From: Oryzicola mucosus
GTDB lineage: Bacteria > Pseudomonadota > Alphaproteobacteria > Rhizobiales > Rhizobiaceae
DNA: 64,000 bases
Assembly: GCF_014534685.1 (NCBI RefSeq)
Contig: NZ_JACVVX010000006.1
Span: 166,921-230,920, forward strand
Direction of reading: 5' to 3'
The notes below the pieces were generated by a model. That model was not told the DNA's origin, did not search any database, and worked only from the letters and a program-made list of their open reading frames with translations. Shown one piece after another: positions 46,453 through 56,913 of this stretch; position 1 is the stretch's first letter, and the number at the start of each line of letters is the position of its first letter. A program made the translations under genes and the position numbers.

Positions 46453-46914
46453 TTAGGCAATTTTTTCCGGCCCCGAAGCGGCGTGTTCCGAACGGCTTTC
46501 CGCACGCCTGCGCTGCCACCAGATGAGCAACCGGAAGGCGCAATAGATTAGAGCGATGGCAGCATGCACCAGCACGATGGCCAGCCTTCTGCCGTAGAGA
46601 TTGGAATAAACCACATACATGGTCGTCTCGGTGGCAGCGCAGACGAACCAGATGACCGGCCCCCACGACGCCTGCATCCACAACCCGCTCGCCGCGAATG
46701 GAAACAGCGCGGCCAATGTGACTGAGGCGACCTGCCAATGCAGCGGCATAAGGTCGAAGCGCCACATCGAGCCGCCATAGATGCCGATCAGCCGCACCCA
46801 GTACAGAACGCCGAACGCCAGGCAGTAGAGCGCAACCAGCCTCAGGAACCAGCCGAGACCTGCTTCGGCCAGGCTTGGCCGAAGGCTTCTCAGACTGGCG
46901 GTTTCATAGGTCAA
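46453..46914 (-). CDS. DUF6163-like integral membrane protein
   Basis: 153 residues with four hydrophobic segments. GWFLRLVALYCLAFGVLYWVRLIGIY, LPFAASGLWMQASWGPVIWFVCAATETTMYVVY and AIVLVHAAIALIYCAFRLLIWW give the pattern I recall for DUF6163, often next to ldtR in Rhizobiales. The likely start is TTG at 46914, which shares bases with the stop TGA of the upstream hydrolase gene (TTGA) and has GAGAGGGA upstream. No ATG gives a better N-terminus. Function unknown. Confidence 0.7.
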   Translation of the reverse strand: MTYETASLRSLRPSLAEAGLGWFLRLVALYCLAFGVLYWVRLIGIYGGSMWRFDLMPLHWQVASVTLAALFPFAASGLWMQASWGPVIWFVCAATETTMYVVYSNLYGRRLAIVLVHAAIALIYCAFRLLIWWQRRRAESRSEHAASGPEKIA

Positions 46915-47960
46915 AGCACCAGTTCCCTCTCCCCTAAGGGTTGAAAGTAACGGTCGATATCCGCTGGATCGACGTCTTCGAGACGCGGCGGCGACCATTT
47001 CGGCGCAGCATCCTTGTCGATCACGGCGGCGCGAATGCCTTCATAGAAGTCCTTGCCCTCCAGCATGCGGTTGAGGATGCGGAATTCCATCCGCATGCAG
47101 TCTTCCATGGATTTCCCGAGGCCCGCAGCGATCTGGCGGAAGGCAACGTGCAGGCTGGTAGGAGACCGCAGCATCAGGGTGTCTAGCGTCTTTGCAGCGA
47201 AGGGATCGGTTGCCGAGGCCGCACGAAGGCTTTCCAGGATGCCGGCCAGCGAATCCTTGGAGAAATGTCGCGCAATGGCGTGAACATCAGCGTCTTCCGT
47301 CTCCCGCTTGGCCGGCGCGAAGGCCTCGCGCAATGCGAGGTCGACATCGCCGGTCTCCGACACGCGCTCGATGATGCCGAGCAGATATTCAGACTTCACG
47401 GTGTAGTTTGCCAGCCCCGACCACAACGCGTCGCCATAACGGATGCGAGTGCCGGTCAGGCCGAGATACATGCCGAAGCTTTCGCCCAGTTCAGGCAGAA
47501 TGTGGCTGCCGCCGACATCCGGAAAAAAGCCGATGCCGACTTCCGGCATGGCGAACTGCGCGTTCTCGGTCATCACCCGATGCGAGCCGTGGAACGACAC
47601 GCCGACTCCTCCGCCCATGACAATGCCGTCGACTAAAGCCACATAAGGCTTGCGATAACGCGCAATCTGAACATTCAGACGGTATTCATCGGCGAAGAAG
47701 TCCACCGGCGGCATGCCCGCTTTCCCGGCTTGATAAATGTCGAGGATGTCACCGCCGGCGGAGAAGGCCCGCCCCTCGGCCTTGACCAGAACGGCCGAGA
47801 CGGCCGGATCGGTTTCCCAGGCGGTCAAGGCGGCGGATAGCGCGCGCACCATCTTGTGGGTGACCGCATTGAGCGCCTTGGGCCGCGTCAGGGTAACAAT
47901 ACCGGCAAGGCCCTGCTGTTCGAAGCGGATTTCGTCGCCGCCGCCAAAGTCGTGTGTCAA
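46911..47960 (-). CDS. 3-Hydroxyisobutyryl-CoA hydrolase-type crotonase
   Basis: 349 residues. The ECH_2 pattern is clear: GLAGIVTLTRPKALNAVTHKMVRAL, VLVKAEGRAFSAGGDILDIYQ, YVALVDGIVMGGGVGVSFHGSHRVMTENAQFAMPEVGIGFFPDVGGSHIL. This family hydrolyses 3-hydroxyisobutyryl-CoA in valine breakdown; some members are hydratases. The start is taken as TTG at 47960, with GGAGG 6 nt upstream; the frame extends to 48056 with unlikely sequence. The downstream DUF6163 gene overlaps its stop. It is divergent from hemB. Confidence 0.87.
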   Translation of the reverse strand: MTHDFGGGDEIRFEQQGLAGIVTLTRPKALNAVTHKMVRALSAALTAWETDPAVSAVLVKAEGRAFSAGGDILDIYQAGKAGMPPVDFFADEYRLNVQIARYRKPYVALVDGIVMGGGVGVSFHGSHRVMTENAQFAMPEVGIGFFPDVGGSHILPELGESFGMYLGLTGTRIRYGDALWSGLANYTVKSEYLLGIIERVSETGDVDLALREAFAPAKRETEDADVHAIARHFSKDSLAGILESLRAASATDPFAAKTLDTLMLRSPTSLHVAFRQIAAGLGKSMEDCMRMEFRILNRMLEGKDFYEGIRAAVIDKDAAPKWSPPRLEDVDPADIDRYFQPLGERELVL

Positions 47961-48095
47961 CAGAATCCTCCGAGGCTCGAGCAGGATGAAACAGCTAAGC
48001 GGGCGGTCCCTTCGCGTCAATGCCGCTGGAACAAGGGGTCGCATTGGTCTTGGCAAACCGGCTGTGTTAAAAATCGCGCGATCTGGAGTCCTTTG

Positions 48096-49127
48096 ATGAA
48101 CAAGATGACCGCAAGCAAGCCCTTTTCAAGCCGCAGCGTCGATGAGATCACCGGCGGCTGCCGCTTGCGCCGCATGCGCAAGGCTGACTGGTCGCGCCGG
48201 CTCGTTCAGGAGAGCAGGCTGTCGGTGGACGACCTGATCTGGCCGATCTTTATTGTCGACGGCAAAGGTCGCCGCGAGGAGATCGCCGCAATGCCAGGCG
48301 TGTTTCGCATGTCGCTGGATTTCGCGGTGAAGGAAGCCGAGCGCGCCGCCAAACTCGGCATCCCAGCCATCGCGACGTTTCCCAATGTCGACATGAACCT
48401 TCGCGACCAGACGGGCTCGCACATTCTCGATGCCGACAACATCATCAACAAGGCAACACGCGCCATCAAGCAAGCGGTGCCCGAGATCGGTATCATAACC
48501 GATGTAGCGCTCGACCCGTTCACCAGCCACGGTCATGACGGCATCCTGCGGGACGGCGTGATCGTCAATGATGAGACGGTACAGCAAATCACTGCCGCAG
48601 CCGTGCTTCAGGCGGCGTCGGGCTCCGACATCATCGCGCCATCCGACATGATGGACGGCCGCATCGGCGCGATCCGCGATGCCCTCGACGCCAACGGCTT
48701 CCAGGACGTGGCGATCATGTCCTATGCGACCAAGTTTGCCTCCGCATTCTACGGTCCGTATCGGGAAGCCGTGGGTACAGCCGGGCTGCTCAAGGGCGAC
48801 AAGAAGACCTATTATATCGACCACGCCAATTCGGACGAGGCAGTGCGCGAGACCGAGCAGGATCTGGCCGAAGGCGCCGACATGATCATGGTCAAGCCCG
48901 GCTTGCCCTATCTCGACATCATCCGCAGGCTGAAGGACGAGTTTCGCGTACCGACCTTCGCCTACCAGGTGTCGGGCGAATACTCGATGATCAAGGCGGC
49001 GAGCGCCAATGGCTGGATCGACGGCGAAAAGGCGATGCTCGAATCCCTGCTAGCCTTCAAGCGCGCCGGCTGCGATGGCATCCTCACCTATTTCGCGCCC
49101 CAAGTCGCCCAGATGCTTAAGGGCTGA
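48096..49127 (+). CDS. hemB: Delta-aminolevulinic acid dehydratase (porphobilinogen synthase), Mg-type
   Basis: 343 residues; joins two aminolevulinate molecules in tetrapyrrole synthesis. The Schiff-base lysines are in VAIMSYATKFASAFYGPYREA and DMIMVKPGLPYLDII. The metal-site segment reads ITDVALDPFTSHGHDG, with Asp and Ala in place of the zinc-binding cysteines, so this is the metal-activated, Mg-dependent form known in rhizobia. The ATG at 48096 has GGAG 8 nt before it. It ends 2 bp from the convergent sthA stop. Confidence 0.97.
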   Translation: MNKMTASKPFSSRSVDEITGGCRLRRMRKADWSRRLVQESRLSVDDLIWPIFIVDGKGRREEIAAMPGVFRMSLDFAVKEAERAAKLGIPAIATFPNVDMNLRDQTGSHILDADNIINKATRAIKQAVPEIGIITDVALDPFTSHGHDGILRDGVIVNDETVQQITAAAVLQAASGSDIIAPSDMMDGRIGAIRDALDANGFQDVAIMSYATKFASAFYGPYREAVGTAGLLKGDKKTYYIDHANSDEAVRETEQDLAEGADMIMVKPGLPYLDIIRRLKDEFRVPTFAYQVSGEYSMIKAASANGWIDGEKAMLESLLAFKRAGCDGILTYFAPQVAQMLKG

Positions 49128-49129
49128 CA

Positions 49130-50539
49130 TTACTCGGCAGCCCGCAAGGCGGCGTAACCCATGCGGTTCCAGGCGTCCAGACCGGCGATCTTGTAGGCTT
49201 CGGCCAGCGTCGGATAGTTGAACGTGTTCTCGACGAAGAAGTCGACCGTGCCCTGCAGGTTGATGACCGCCTGGCCGATATGGATCAGTTCGGTCGCGCC
49301 CTCGCCGACGATATGCGCCCCCAGAAGCCTTCTGGTTTCGAGCGAGAAGATCAGCTTCAGGAAACCGCTGTCCACGCCCATGATGTGACCGCGCGAGGTT
49401 TCGCGGAACCGGGCTACTCCGCATTCATAGGCGATACCGCTGGCGCGAACCTCTTCCTCCGACTGGCCCACCGTGGAAATCTCCGGAACGGCATAGATGC
49501 CATAGGGGAAGGTCTCGGGCGCCGGAGGCAAGGGAACGCCGAAGGCGTGGCAGGCAGCCACACGTCCTTGCTCCATCGAAGTCGATGCCAGGCTGGGAAA
49601 GCCGATGATGTCGCCGGCGGCATAGATGTTGGGAACCGAGGTCTGCAATGTGTGCGGGTCGACCTTGATTCGGCCGCGAACATCGGCTTCGACGCCGATC
49701 GCCTCCAGCCCCAGACCCTCGACATTGCCCGAACGCCCGGCGGCGTAAAGGACCATCTCCGACCGGATCACGCGACCGTCGGCCAGGATGACCTCGGCAT
49801 GGTCCGGCTTGCTTAAAACCTCCCTGACGCCGCTGCCGAACCGCATGACCATGCCTCTGTCGCGAAGCTGGTGGATGAAATCGTCAATGATTTCGCGGTC
49901 GACGAAATCGAGGATGGATTGGCGCGGCTCGACCAGGGTGACGGGCACATCGAGCGCCGAAAAGATCGTGGCATATTCCACGCCGATGACGCCGCCGCCG
50001 ATCACGGTCAGCGTGCGTGGCAGGCGTTCGAGTTCCAACATCTCATCGCTGTCGAAGACGCGCTTGCGGTCGAAGGGGATGGTTGCCGGGCGGTGCGGCT
50101 TGGTGCCGACCGAAATCAGCGCGTGATCGAACTCGACCTCGCTGCGCTCGCCGCTGTCGGCCAGCAGAGCGACGGAATTGGCGCTGAGGAAGCTGGCCGC
50201 GGCGCGCTGGTGCTTGACTGCGTTGCGCATGAACTGATGCTGCAAAACCTCGACCTCGTGATCGAGTGTCTTCTGGAGCCGCTGGATCAGATCTCCCACG
50301 GCAATGTCCTGCTTGACCCTGTAGCCGCGCCCGTAGAAGCCGCGTTCACGCCAGCCAGACAGGTTGAGGACGGTTTCGCGCAGCGTTTTGGACGGAATGG
50401 TTCCGGTGTGAACAGACACGCCGCCAAGCCGCCGGCCCTTGTCGACGACCAGCACCGACTTGCCAAGCTTTGCGGACTGAACCGCGGCTCGACGTCCGGA
50501 AGGCCCGCTCCCGATGACCAGCATTGCATATCTGCTCAT
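49130..50539 (-). CDS. sthA: Soluble pyridine nucleotide transhydrogenase
   Basis: A 469-residue FAD protein that moves hydride between NADPH and NAD+. MLVIGSGPSGRRAAVQSAKLGKSVLVVDK is the FAD fold. Where disulfide reductases have CxxxxC, this reads GVSVHTGTIPSKTLRE, so the redox disulfide is absent, which separates SthA from lipoamide and mercury reductases. TVIGGGVIGVEYATIFSALDVPVTLVEPR is the NAD(P) fold, and NIYAAGDIIGFPSLA is the second FAD site. The ATG at 50539 follows AAGGG. Confidence 0.93.
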   Translation of the reverse strand: MSRYAMLVIGSGPSGRRAAVQSAKLGKSVLVVDKGRRLGGVSVHTGTIPSKTLRETVLNLSGWRERGFYGRGYRVKQDIAVGDLIQRLQKTLDHEVEVLQHQFMRNAVKHQRAAASFLSANSVALLADSGERSEVEFDHALISVGTKPHRPATIPFDRKRVFDSDEMLELERLPRTLTVIGGGVIGVEYATIFSALDVPVTLVEPRQSILDFVDREIIDDFIHQLRDRGMVMRFGSGVREVLSKPDHAEVILADGRVIRSEMVLYAAGRSGNVEGLGLEAIGVEADVRGRIKVDPHTLQTSVPNIYAAGDIIGFPSLASTSMEQGRVAACHAFGVPLPPAPETFPYGIYAVPEISTVGQSEEEVRASGIAYECGVARFRETSRGHIMGVDSGFLKLIFSLETRRLLGAHIVGEGATELIHIGQAVINLQGTVDFFVENTFNYPTLAEAYKIAGLDAWNRMGYAALRAAE

Positions 50540-50726
50540 TCTGCATCGCCCTTCTTGCTGCAATGCACAAACTAGCGCCTGAATGTGACACAACTCAACC
50601 GCCCCGAGGCGTAAATGAAAATTTCCTTGGATGCCCAGAAATCTTGATTTTGCATTGTGATTACCCATTTTTCGGTCTGAGGCGCATCAACCCACGCAAC
50701 CCGCGCCCGAAAGGAATCAAAACGGA

Positions 50727-51197
50727 ATGAACGCTCGCGTTCTGGACGGCGAAATCATCACCAGCAGCCTTGACGACATCCGCAACTATGACGGTGTCCG
50801 GTCGCGGCGCATTTTCGCTTTCTGTATTGACTATCTGATCGTCGGGCTGCTGCTCATACCGGTCGCCATCGTCGTTTTCGTCCTTGGCGTCATAACGCTG
50901 GGTCTGGGGTGGATGTTGTTTGGCGTGCTCTTCCCGTTGGTGGCGCTTTGCTACATCTGGAGCACGCTGGGCGGGCCAAACCAGGCAACGGTGGGAATGC
51001 GCGTGATGGGCATCCGGCTCGCCCGCCTGGACGGTCGAACCGTCGACGGCCTGTTTGCCGTGCTGCACTCGATCCTGTTCTGGGCTGCCAACGCCCTCCT
51101 AACGCCCCTGGTGCTTCTTGTGACCCTGTTCACCGACCGAAAGCGCGCCTTGCACGACCTGCTGCTCGGCACCGTCGTGGTCAGAAGCGACCGTTGA
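50727..51197 (+). CDS. RDD family membrane protein
   Basis: 156 residues with three hydrophobic segments. RSRRIFAFCIDYLIVGLLLIPVAIVV has the Arg and Asp-Tyr of the RDD domain, and GGPNQATVGMRVMGIRLARLDGR and DRKRALHDLLLGTVVVR complete it. Function unknown; some RDD proteins act in ion homeostasis. It is divergent from sthA. Confidence 0.88.
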   Translation: MNARVLDGEIITSSLDDIRNYDGVRSRRIFAFCIDYLIVGLLLIPVAIVVFVLGVITLGLGWMLFGVLFPLVALCYIWSTLGGPNQATVGMRVMGIRLARLDGRTVDGLFAVLHSILFWAANALLTPLVLLVTLFTDRKRALHDLLLGTVVVRSDR

Positions 51198-51321
51198 TGG
51201 CTTTTTCGCCGCTTCCGCGCGCAAAAGTGAAGTTGCGCGGAAGCTTTGGCGCAAGAAGCCAGTTGAATTTTTCCGCTTCCGGGGGAAGCTATAGGGATTC
51301 ATGGGAGTCCCTTGGCGATCT

Positions 51322-52080
51322 ATGACCCAGCACCCGACGCAATCGCCGCAGTTCTTTCTGACAGCCCCATCGCCCTGCCCTTATCTCGAGGGACAGTTCG
51401 AGCGGAAGGTGTTTACGCATCTGGTCGGCGATAAGGCTCCCGAGATGAACGACTTGCTCACGCAGGGCGGCTTTCGTCGGTCGCAGAACATCGCATACCG
51501 TCCAGCCTGCGAGACCTGCAGAGCCTGCGTTTCAGTGCGCATACTGACAAACGAATTTACCCAGACACGCAACATGAGGCGCATCGCGGCGCGCAACAGC
51601 GATCTGGTCGGCGCGATGTTGAACCCCGAACCCTCGACCGAGCAGTACTCGCTCTTTCGCAGCTATCTCGACGCCCGTCACCGTAAGGGCGGCATGTCTG
51701 ACATGACGGTTCTCGACTACGCCATGATGGTCGAGGATACCCATGTTGAAACCAAGCTGATCGAATACCGCCGCCGCGGCCCTGATAGTTTTCTCACTGG
51801 CAAGGGACAGGGCGAACTGATCGCCGTGGCGCTGACCGACCGCATGGCGGACGGCCTGTCGATGGTCTATTCCTTCTATAATCCCGAATTCGAGGATCGT
51901 TCGCTCGGCACCTTCATGATTCTCGACCATATCGCCCGCGCCGGAGCTCTCGGTCTGCCCCACGTCTATCTCGGTTACTGGGTCAATGGTTCGCCAAAGA
52001 TGAACTATAAGATACGGTTCACGCCGCAGGAGCATCTCGGCCCAAAGGGCTGGGACCGTTACACGCCCGAGATCGAGTGA
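51322..52080 (+). CDS. bpt: Aspartate/glutamate leucyltransferase (Bpt), N-degron pathway
   Basis: 252 residues. It moves leucine from Leu-tRNA to N-terminal Asp or Glu, marking proteins for ClpAP through Clp[30 protein letters not shown] has the conserved CPYL, and [27 protein letters not shown] the cysteine cluster of the ATE fold. [28 protein letters not shown] is the GNAT-like C-terminus. [12 protein letters not shown] at 51322 is the usual family start; an ATG at 51301 is in frame. Confidence 0.95.
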   Translation: MTQHPTQSPQFFLTAPSPCPYLEGQFERKVFTHLVGDKAPEMNDLLTQGGFRRSQNIAYRPACETCRACVSVRILTNEFTQTRNMRRIAARNSDLVGAMLNPEPSTEQYSLFRSYLDARHRKGGMSDMTVLDYAMMVEDTHVETKLIEYRRRGPDSFLTGKGQGELIAVALTDRMADGLSMVYSFYNPEFEDRSLGTFMILDHIARAGALGLPHVYLGYWVNGSPKMNYKIRFTPQEHLGPKGWDRYTPEIE

Positions 52081-52120
52081 TCAAAGGCGCGTTTGTCCTT
52101 GCCAAGGCAGGGAGAACGTC

Positions 52121-53017
52121 GTGACTGCATCTCTATCCGATCATGCGAAAGGCCTGCTGCTGACCGGCTTCGGCGGCTTGGTGCTGACCTTAGACATTCC
52201 GCTCATACGCTTGGCTTCGGGCGAACATTGGAGCGTACTGCTCGCACGCAGTGCGGCAACGCTATGTGTCACGCTGATCGTCTGGTTCGCCTGGAGGCTG
52301 ATTCGCGGCAATGTGCCGGCGCTGGTTCCCGGCTGGACAGGCCTGCTTGTCGCTGCTTTATACGGCGCAAGCTCCACGGCATTCCTGACAGCCGTCTTTT
52401 ACACCTCGACGGCCAACCTAGTCTTCATCCTAGCCTTCAACACCATGTTCGCCGCCCTGCTTTCCTGGGCGTTCCTTGGCGAACGACCGAGCCTAGCCAC
52501 CATGATCGCAATGGCTTTCATGCTGCTTGGCGTCGGCATCATCGTGGGCGACTCCGTCGGCACCGGCAATTTGTTCGGCGACATGCTCGCCTTGGTCGCC
52601 GCCCTTCTGATCGCCGGGGCGATTACGGTCAGCCGCGCGACCGGTAAGGATATGGGTTTCGCCGCACTCGTCGCCGTGGCTCTGCCGCTTCTGGTGGCCG
52701 CAGTCATGCTGCCCGATGCGGGCGTTTGGATCGAAGCGCCATGGTGGATCCTGTTCAACGGCGCGGTAGTCATTCCGATTGCGTTCTTCTGTCTCGCCAA
52801 CGGACCGAAATATATCTCCGCCCCCGAAGTGGCGATGTTCTATCTCTTGGAAACGGTGCTGGCGCCGGTCTGGGTCTGGATGATCTTTGCCGAGCAGCCG
52901 TCGCGCAACAGCCTTATCGGCGGTGCAATCCTGATTGCAACGCTGATCATCCACACGCTCTGGCAGATATCGCGAAGCCGGCGGCGCATTCCGCGCGGCG
53001 CCGGTCAGGCCGTGTGA
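52121..53017 (+). CDS. EamA family (DMT superfamily) transporter
   Basis: 298 residues and about ten transmembrane helices in two EamA repeats. GGLVLTLDIPLIRLASGEHWSVLLAR opens the first, and FGDMLALVAALLIAGAITVSRA the second, with LLETVLAPVWVWMIFAEQPSRNSLIGGAILIATLII at the end. Such proteins export amino acids or metabolites; the substrate is unknown. GTG at 52121 is the start, with GGGAGAA 6 nt upstream. Its end overlaps the convergent transporter by 13 bp. Confidence 0.88.
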   Translation: MTASLSDHAKGLLLTGFGGLVLTLDIPLIRLASGEHWSVLLARSAATLCVTLIVWFAWRLIRGNVPALVPGWTGLLVAALYGASSTAFLTAVFYTSTANLVFILAFNTMFAALLSWAFLGERPSLATMIAMAFMLLGVGIIVGDSVGTGNLFGDMLALVAALLIAGAITVSRATGKDMGFAALVAVALPLLVAAVMLPDAGVWIEAPWWILFNGAVVIPIAFFCLANGPKYISAPEVAMFYLLETVLAPVWVWMIFAEQPSRNSLIGGAILIATLIIHTLWQISRSRRRIPRGAGQAV

Positions 53018-54249
53018 GACTTGGCGCGGGGCTGTGGCGGCAAGTCAGGCTCGACGTTTTTCGCCAGTTCGACGACGGCCACTTCGTGCTCTTCCGTCGC
53101 CAAGGTCGCCGCAGCCAGCGCCTCCTCGTCGCTGGCCTCCACCTCGCGCACCCATTCGCGCCAGATCGATACCAGCAGAGCCATCAGCACCGGGCCGATG
53201 AAGAGCCCTAAGAAACCCATCGTCTTCACGCCGCCGATGAGGCCGAAGAAGGTCGGCAGGAAAGGCAGCTTGATCGGACCACCGACCAGCTTGGGCCGTA
53301 GTGTCTTGTCGACGATGAAGAGTTCGATACTGCCCCAGGCGAACAGAGCGATGCCTGCAACCAGCGAGCCGCTGGCAACAAGATAAATCGAGACGAGCGT
53401 GAACGACAACGGCGCACCGCCGGGAATCAGCGCCATGATGCCGGTCAGTACGCCCAGCGTGATCGGCGACGGCACGCCGGCGATCCAGTAGGCAACGCCC
53501 AAAACGACGCCCTCGCCAATCGCGATCAGGGTCATGCCGATGACGGTCGAACTGATGGTGGCCGGCACGATGCGGGAGATTCGCTCCCACCGCATCGGCA
53601 GGATGCGTTCACCCAGCCGGTCGATCTGTGCGACGAAATTTTCGCCATCGCGGTAGGTGAAGAACAAGGCGATCAGCATGAACAGCAGCGTCAGCAGATA
53701 GCCGAACGCGCTGCCCCCCGCGGCGAGCACGCCGCGATAGATGCTGCCGATATTGGCACCGCTGAGAAGCTGGAACAGTTCGCCGATAGCCCCGGGATGG
53801 CCGATATAACGTGCCCACTGCTCGTTGAGCCACTCGCCTATGCCGGGCAGGTTGAGCATCCATTCCGGTGTCGGGGCGCCGTTGCGGTTGGTCTGCACCG
53901 CCCAGGAAAACCATTCGCGCACCTCGTTGACCGCATAGGTCGACGCGAAAGCGATGGGCACGACGAGGAAGGCGACGATGAAGAGAATTGCCAGGGTCGC
54001 TGCCACGGTACGGTTGCCATCGACAGCTACAAGCAGGCGCCGATACAGCGGCCAGCTCGCAAAAGCAATGACGACGGCAGCCAGCACGGGGACCAGAAAA
54101 CCATGGAAAAAGTAGATGCCCGCAGCGACGATCAGAACCAGCAGCCACCGCGCTGCCGAAACCGGCGACACCAGCGGCGCGCGCTTGGCCGACATGGAGC
54201 CGAAGAAGCGCGGTTCCCGGTTTTGCCTGCTCGGATCGGATATGCTCAA
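53005..54249 (-). CDS. AI-2E family (PerM-like) transporter
   Basis: 414 residues, about eight transmembrane segments. GIYFFHGFLVPVLAAVVIAFASWPLYRRL opens the fold, and TLGVLTGIMALIPGGAPLSFTLVSIYLVASGS is the conserved family core, with LPTFFGLIGGVKTMGFLGLFIGPVLMALLVSIWREW after it. The C-terminal ~45 residues are acidic then proline-rich and probably disordered. The family name comes from AI-2 export in E. coli; other members are Na+/H+ antiporters, so the role here is open. A TTG start at 54249 is assumed; ATG at 54195 is the alternative. Confidence 0.87.
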   Translation of the reverse strand: MSISDPSRQNREPRFFGSMSAKRAPLVSPVSAARWLLVLIVAAGIYFFHGFLVPVLAAVVIAFASWPLYRRLLVAVDGNRTVAATLAILFIVAFLVVPIAFASTYAVNEVREWFSWAVQTNRNGAPTPEWMLNLPGIGEWLNEQWARYIGHPGAIGELFQLLSGANIGSIYRGVLAAGGSAFGYLLTLLFMLIALFFTYRDGENFVAQIDRLGERILPMRWERISRIVPATISSTVIGMTLIAIGEGVVLGVAYWIAGVPSPITLGVLTGIMALIPGGAPLSFTLVSIYLVASGSLVAGIALFAWGSIELFIVDKTLRPKLVGGPIKLPFLPTFFGLIGGVKTMGFLGLFIGPVLMALLVSIWREWVREVEASDEEALAAATLATEEHEVAVVELAKNVEPDLPPQPRAKSHTA

Positions 54250-54389
54250 AGGATCATACGCTCCATCAACCCAATATGGGAGATTGGATACGCTCCCACA
54301 ACTCCCGCTCGAACCAGAATAGCTTACCGGCCAATCATGTCGAAAGCTTTATCCGAGCGGTAAAACCGGAAATAAGTTGGGCTGCCGAC

Positions 54390-56696
54390 TCAGCCGAACT
54401 TGCCGGTGCGTGGGAACCCCTTCGGGACCATCCTTCCGGCGCCAGCGCGATTGCCGAGCCATTCCGTCAGTTCGCTGCGCATGCGGGTGAATTTTCGGTT
54501 GGACGAATCAGACCAGGAAAGCCCTTGCTCGATGGCGAAGATCTTGAGGTCGAGAACGCCGCCATCCTTGTAGCGCTGCAGCCGGACACCCTTGCCGCGT
54601 GCCATTTCCGGAATTTCCGAAATCGGGAAGACCAGCATCTTGCGGTTGTCGCCGATGATAGCGACATGGTCGCCGTTAGCCGGCACGCAAATCTGCGCCT
54701 CGTCCGGCGACTTGACGTTCATCACCTGCTTACCCTTGCGGGTGTTGGCGACGACCTCATCCTCGGAGACGATGAAGCCGCTGCCTTCATGCGAGGCCAC
54801 CAAAAGCTTGCGCTTGGGCTCGTAGACGAAGGCGGTGACGATGTCCTGGTCGTTCTCCATGTCGACGATGATGCGGATCGGCTCGCCATGGCCGCGTCCG
54901 CCCGGCAGGCGGTCGGCGCCGATCGTGTAGAACTTTCCGCCCGTGGTGAAGACCAGGATCTTGTCTGTCGTCTGGGCATGGAAGGCCAGCTTCAGGCTGT
55001 CGCCCTCCTTGAAGGTCAGCAGCGACAGGTCGTTGAGATGCCCCTTCAGCGCCCGCAGCCAACCCTTTTCCGAGACGACGACGGTGACGGGTTCCTTCTC
55101 GATCATCGCCTGATGAATGTCGGCGACGTCGTGGTCGGGAGCGTCCGCGAACTGGGTGCGGCGCGCGCCGAGCTCTGTGTTGAGAGCAAATTTCTTGCGT
55201 GTCTCGCTGACCTGCCAGCGGATCGTGCTCCACTGCTTGACGTCGGAGGCCAGCAGATCCTCGATCTGCTTCTTCTCCGCCGTCAACGCTTCGAATTCCT
55301 TGCGAATTTCGAATTCTTCCAGCTTGCGCAACTGGCGCAGCCGCAGGTTGAGGATTGCCTCGGCCTGGACATCCGTCAGGTCCCATCTGGCGATCATCAC
55401 CTGCTTGGGCTCATCCTCCTCGCGGATGATGCGGATGACCTCGTCGATGTTGAGATAAGCGATGAGATAGCCGGCAAGCACTTCCAGCCGCCGCTCGATG
55501 TCGGCCAGACGGTGCCTGGAACGCCGCACCAGGACCTCGCGCCGGTGGTCGAGCCACTCCTGCAGAACGGACTTCAGCGACAGCACGTTCGGGATCTTGC
55601 CGCGCGACAGCACGTTCATGTTGAGGGGAAAGCGCGTTTCGAGTTCGGTCAGCTTGAACAGCGATTCCATCATCAGGCCGGGGTCGACCGCACGGCTCTT
55701 GGGCACCAGAACGACGCGTATGTCCTCGGCGCTCTCATCGCGGATGTCTTCGAGCAGCGGCAGGCGGCGCGCGATCAGAAGCTCTGCGATCTTCTCGATC
55801 AACCGTGCCTTCTGCACGCCATAGGGAATTTCAGTGACGACGATGGTCCAGGTGCCCCTGCCCTGATCCTCCTGAGCCCATTTGGCGCGAACCCTGAACC
55901 CGCCGCGGCCGGTCTCATAGGCGTTGACCACCGAAGCCCAACTGTCGACCATGGTGCCGCCGGTCGGGAAGTCAGGCCCGCGAACCTTGCATTCTAGCCG
56001 GGCGACCGGATCGTCCTTGATCTTTTCCCACTCAGCCGGAGAGGTCATCAATTCCTCGACCGAAGCATAGGAGCGGTCGATGAGATACAGTGCTGCCGAG
56101 CAGAGTTCGGCTGCGTTATGCGGCGGAATCGACGTGGCCATGCCGACCGCGATGCCGGACGATCCGTTGGCGAGCAGATTGGGAAATGCGCCCGGAAGGA
56201 CGACGGGCTCTTCGTCTTCCTCATTGTAGGTCGGGCGGAAATCGACCGCGTCCTCGGTGATGCCTTCCAGCAGCGCCGTCGCCACCTCGGTCATGCGCGC
56301 TTCGGTGTAACGCATGGCAGCCGCGTTATCGCCGTCGATGTTGCCGAAGTTGCCCTGCCCGTCGACCAGCGGATAGCGAACGGAAAAATCCTGCGCCAGC
56401 CGCACAAGCGCGTCATAGATCGACTGGTCGCCATGCGGATGGAACTTGCCCATGACCTCGCCGACGATGCGGGCGCATTTGGCGAAACCCTGGTCGGGAT
56501 TCAGCCGCAACAAGCGCATGCCGTGCATGATGCGGCGATGAACGGGCTTCAGCCCGTCGCGAACGTCCGGCAGAGCGCGGTGCATGATGGTGGACAACGC
56601 ATAGGCGAGATAGCGCTCTTCCAGCGCTGCCTTCAGGTCGACCGGTTCGATGTGATCACCGCCGCCATCTTCGGGCGGCAAAGGCCTTTTTCCCAT
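54390..56696 (-). CDS. parC: DNA topoisomerase IV subunit A
   Basis: 768 residues. [37 protein letters not shown] starts the breakage-reunion domain, and the DNA-attacking tyrosine is in [12 protein letters not shown] (about residue 130). [19 protein letters not shown] follows. The C-terminal beta-propeller ([26 protein letters not shown]) is shorter than in GyrA and lacks a GyrA-box, which separates ParC from GyrA. With ParE it unlinks daughter chromosomes. Confidence 0.97.
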   Translation of the reverse strand: MGKRPLPPEDGGGDHIEPVDLKAALEERYLAYALSTIMHRALPDVRDGLKPVHRRIMHGMRLLRLNPDQGFAKCARIVGEVMGKFHPHGDQSIYDALVRLAQDFSVRYPLVDGQGNFGNIDGDNAAAMRYTEARMTEVATALLEGITEDAVDFRPTYNEEDEEPVVLPGAFPNLLANGSSGIAVGMATSIPPHNAAELCSAALYLIDRSYASVEELMTSPAEWEKIKDDPVARLECKVRGPDFPTGGTMVDSWASVVNAYETGRGGFRVRAKWAQEDQGRGTWTIVVTEIPYGVQKARLIEKIAELLIARRLPLLEDIRDESAEDIRVVLVPKSRAVDPGLMMESLFKLTELETRFPLNMNVLSRGKIPNVLSLKSVLQEWLDHRREVLVRRSRHRLADIERRLEVLAGYLIAYLNIDEVIRIIREEDEPKQVMIARWDLTDVQAEAILNLRLRQLRKLEEFEIRKEFEALTAEKKQIEDLLASDVKQWSTIRWQVSETRKKFALNTELGARRTQFADAPDHDVADIHQAMIEKEPVTVVVSEKGWLRALKGHLNDLSLLTFKEGDSLKLAFHAQTTDKILVFTTGGKFYTIGADRLPGGRGHGEPIRIIVDMENDQDIVTAFVYEPKRKLLVASHEGSGFIVSEDEVVANTRKGKQVMNVKSPDEAQICVPANGDHVAIIGDNRKMLVFPISEIPEMARGKGVRLQRYKDGGVLDLKIFAIEQGLSWSDSSNRKFTRMRSELTEWLGNRAGAGRMVPKGFPRTGKFG

Positions 56697-56913
56697 GGGT
56701 TCCGGTTAGCGGAGCGGATGATTCGCTGCAAGCGGTGGCAACGCCGCGGCGAAAATCAACAGTGCATGATTTCCCAAATTCCGGCTGCGCCCTAGCTAAG
56801 GTTTGCCTTTTCTCGCCGAATGCGTGCAAAATTGGCGAAATGCCTTGATGCAGTCCAGTTCGTACAAGACGTGTTGTGGCGCTAAAGAATCAAACTCTTA
56901 GGGAAAGACACAA

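Noticed and set aside
54195..54249. ATG at 54195 as the start of the AI-2E-type transporter
   Set aside because: It has no ribosome site; the TTG at 54249 with GGAGC upstream is slightly better, though I keep this uncertain.
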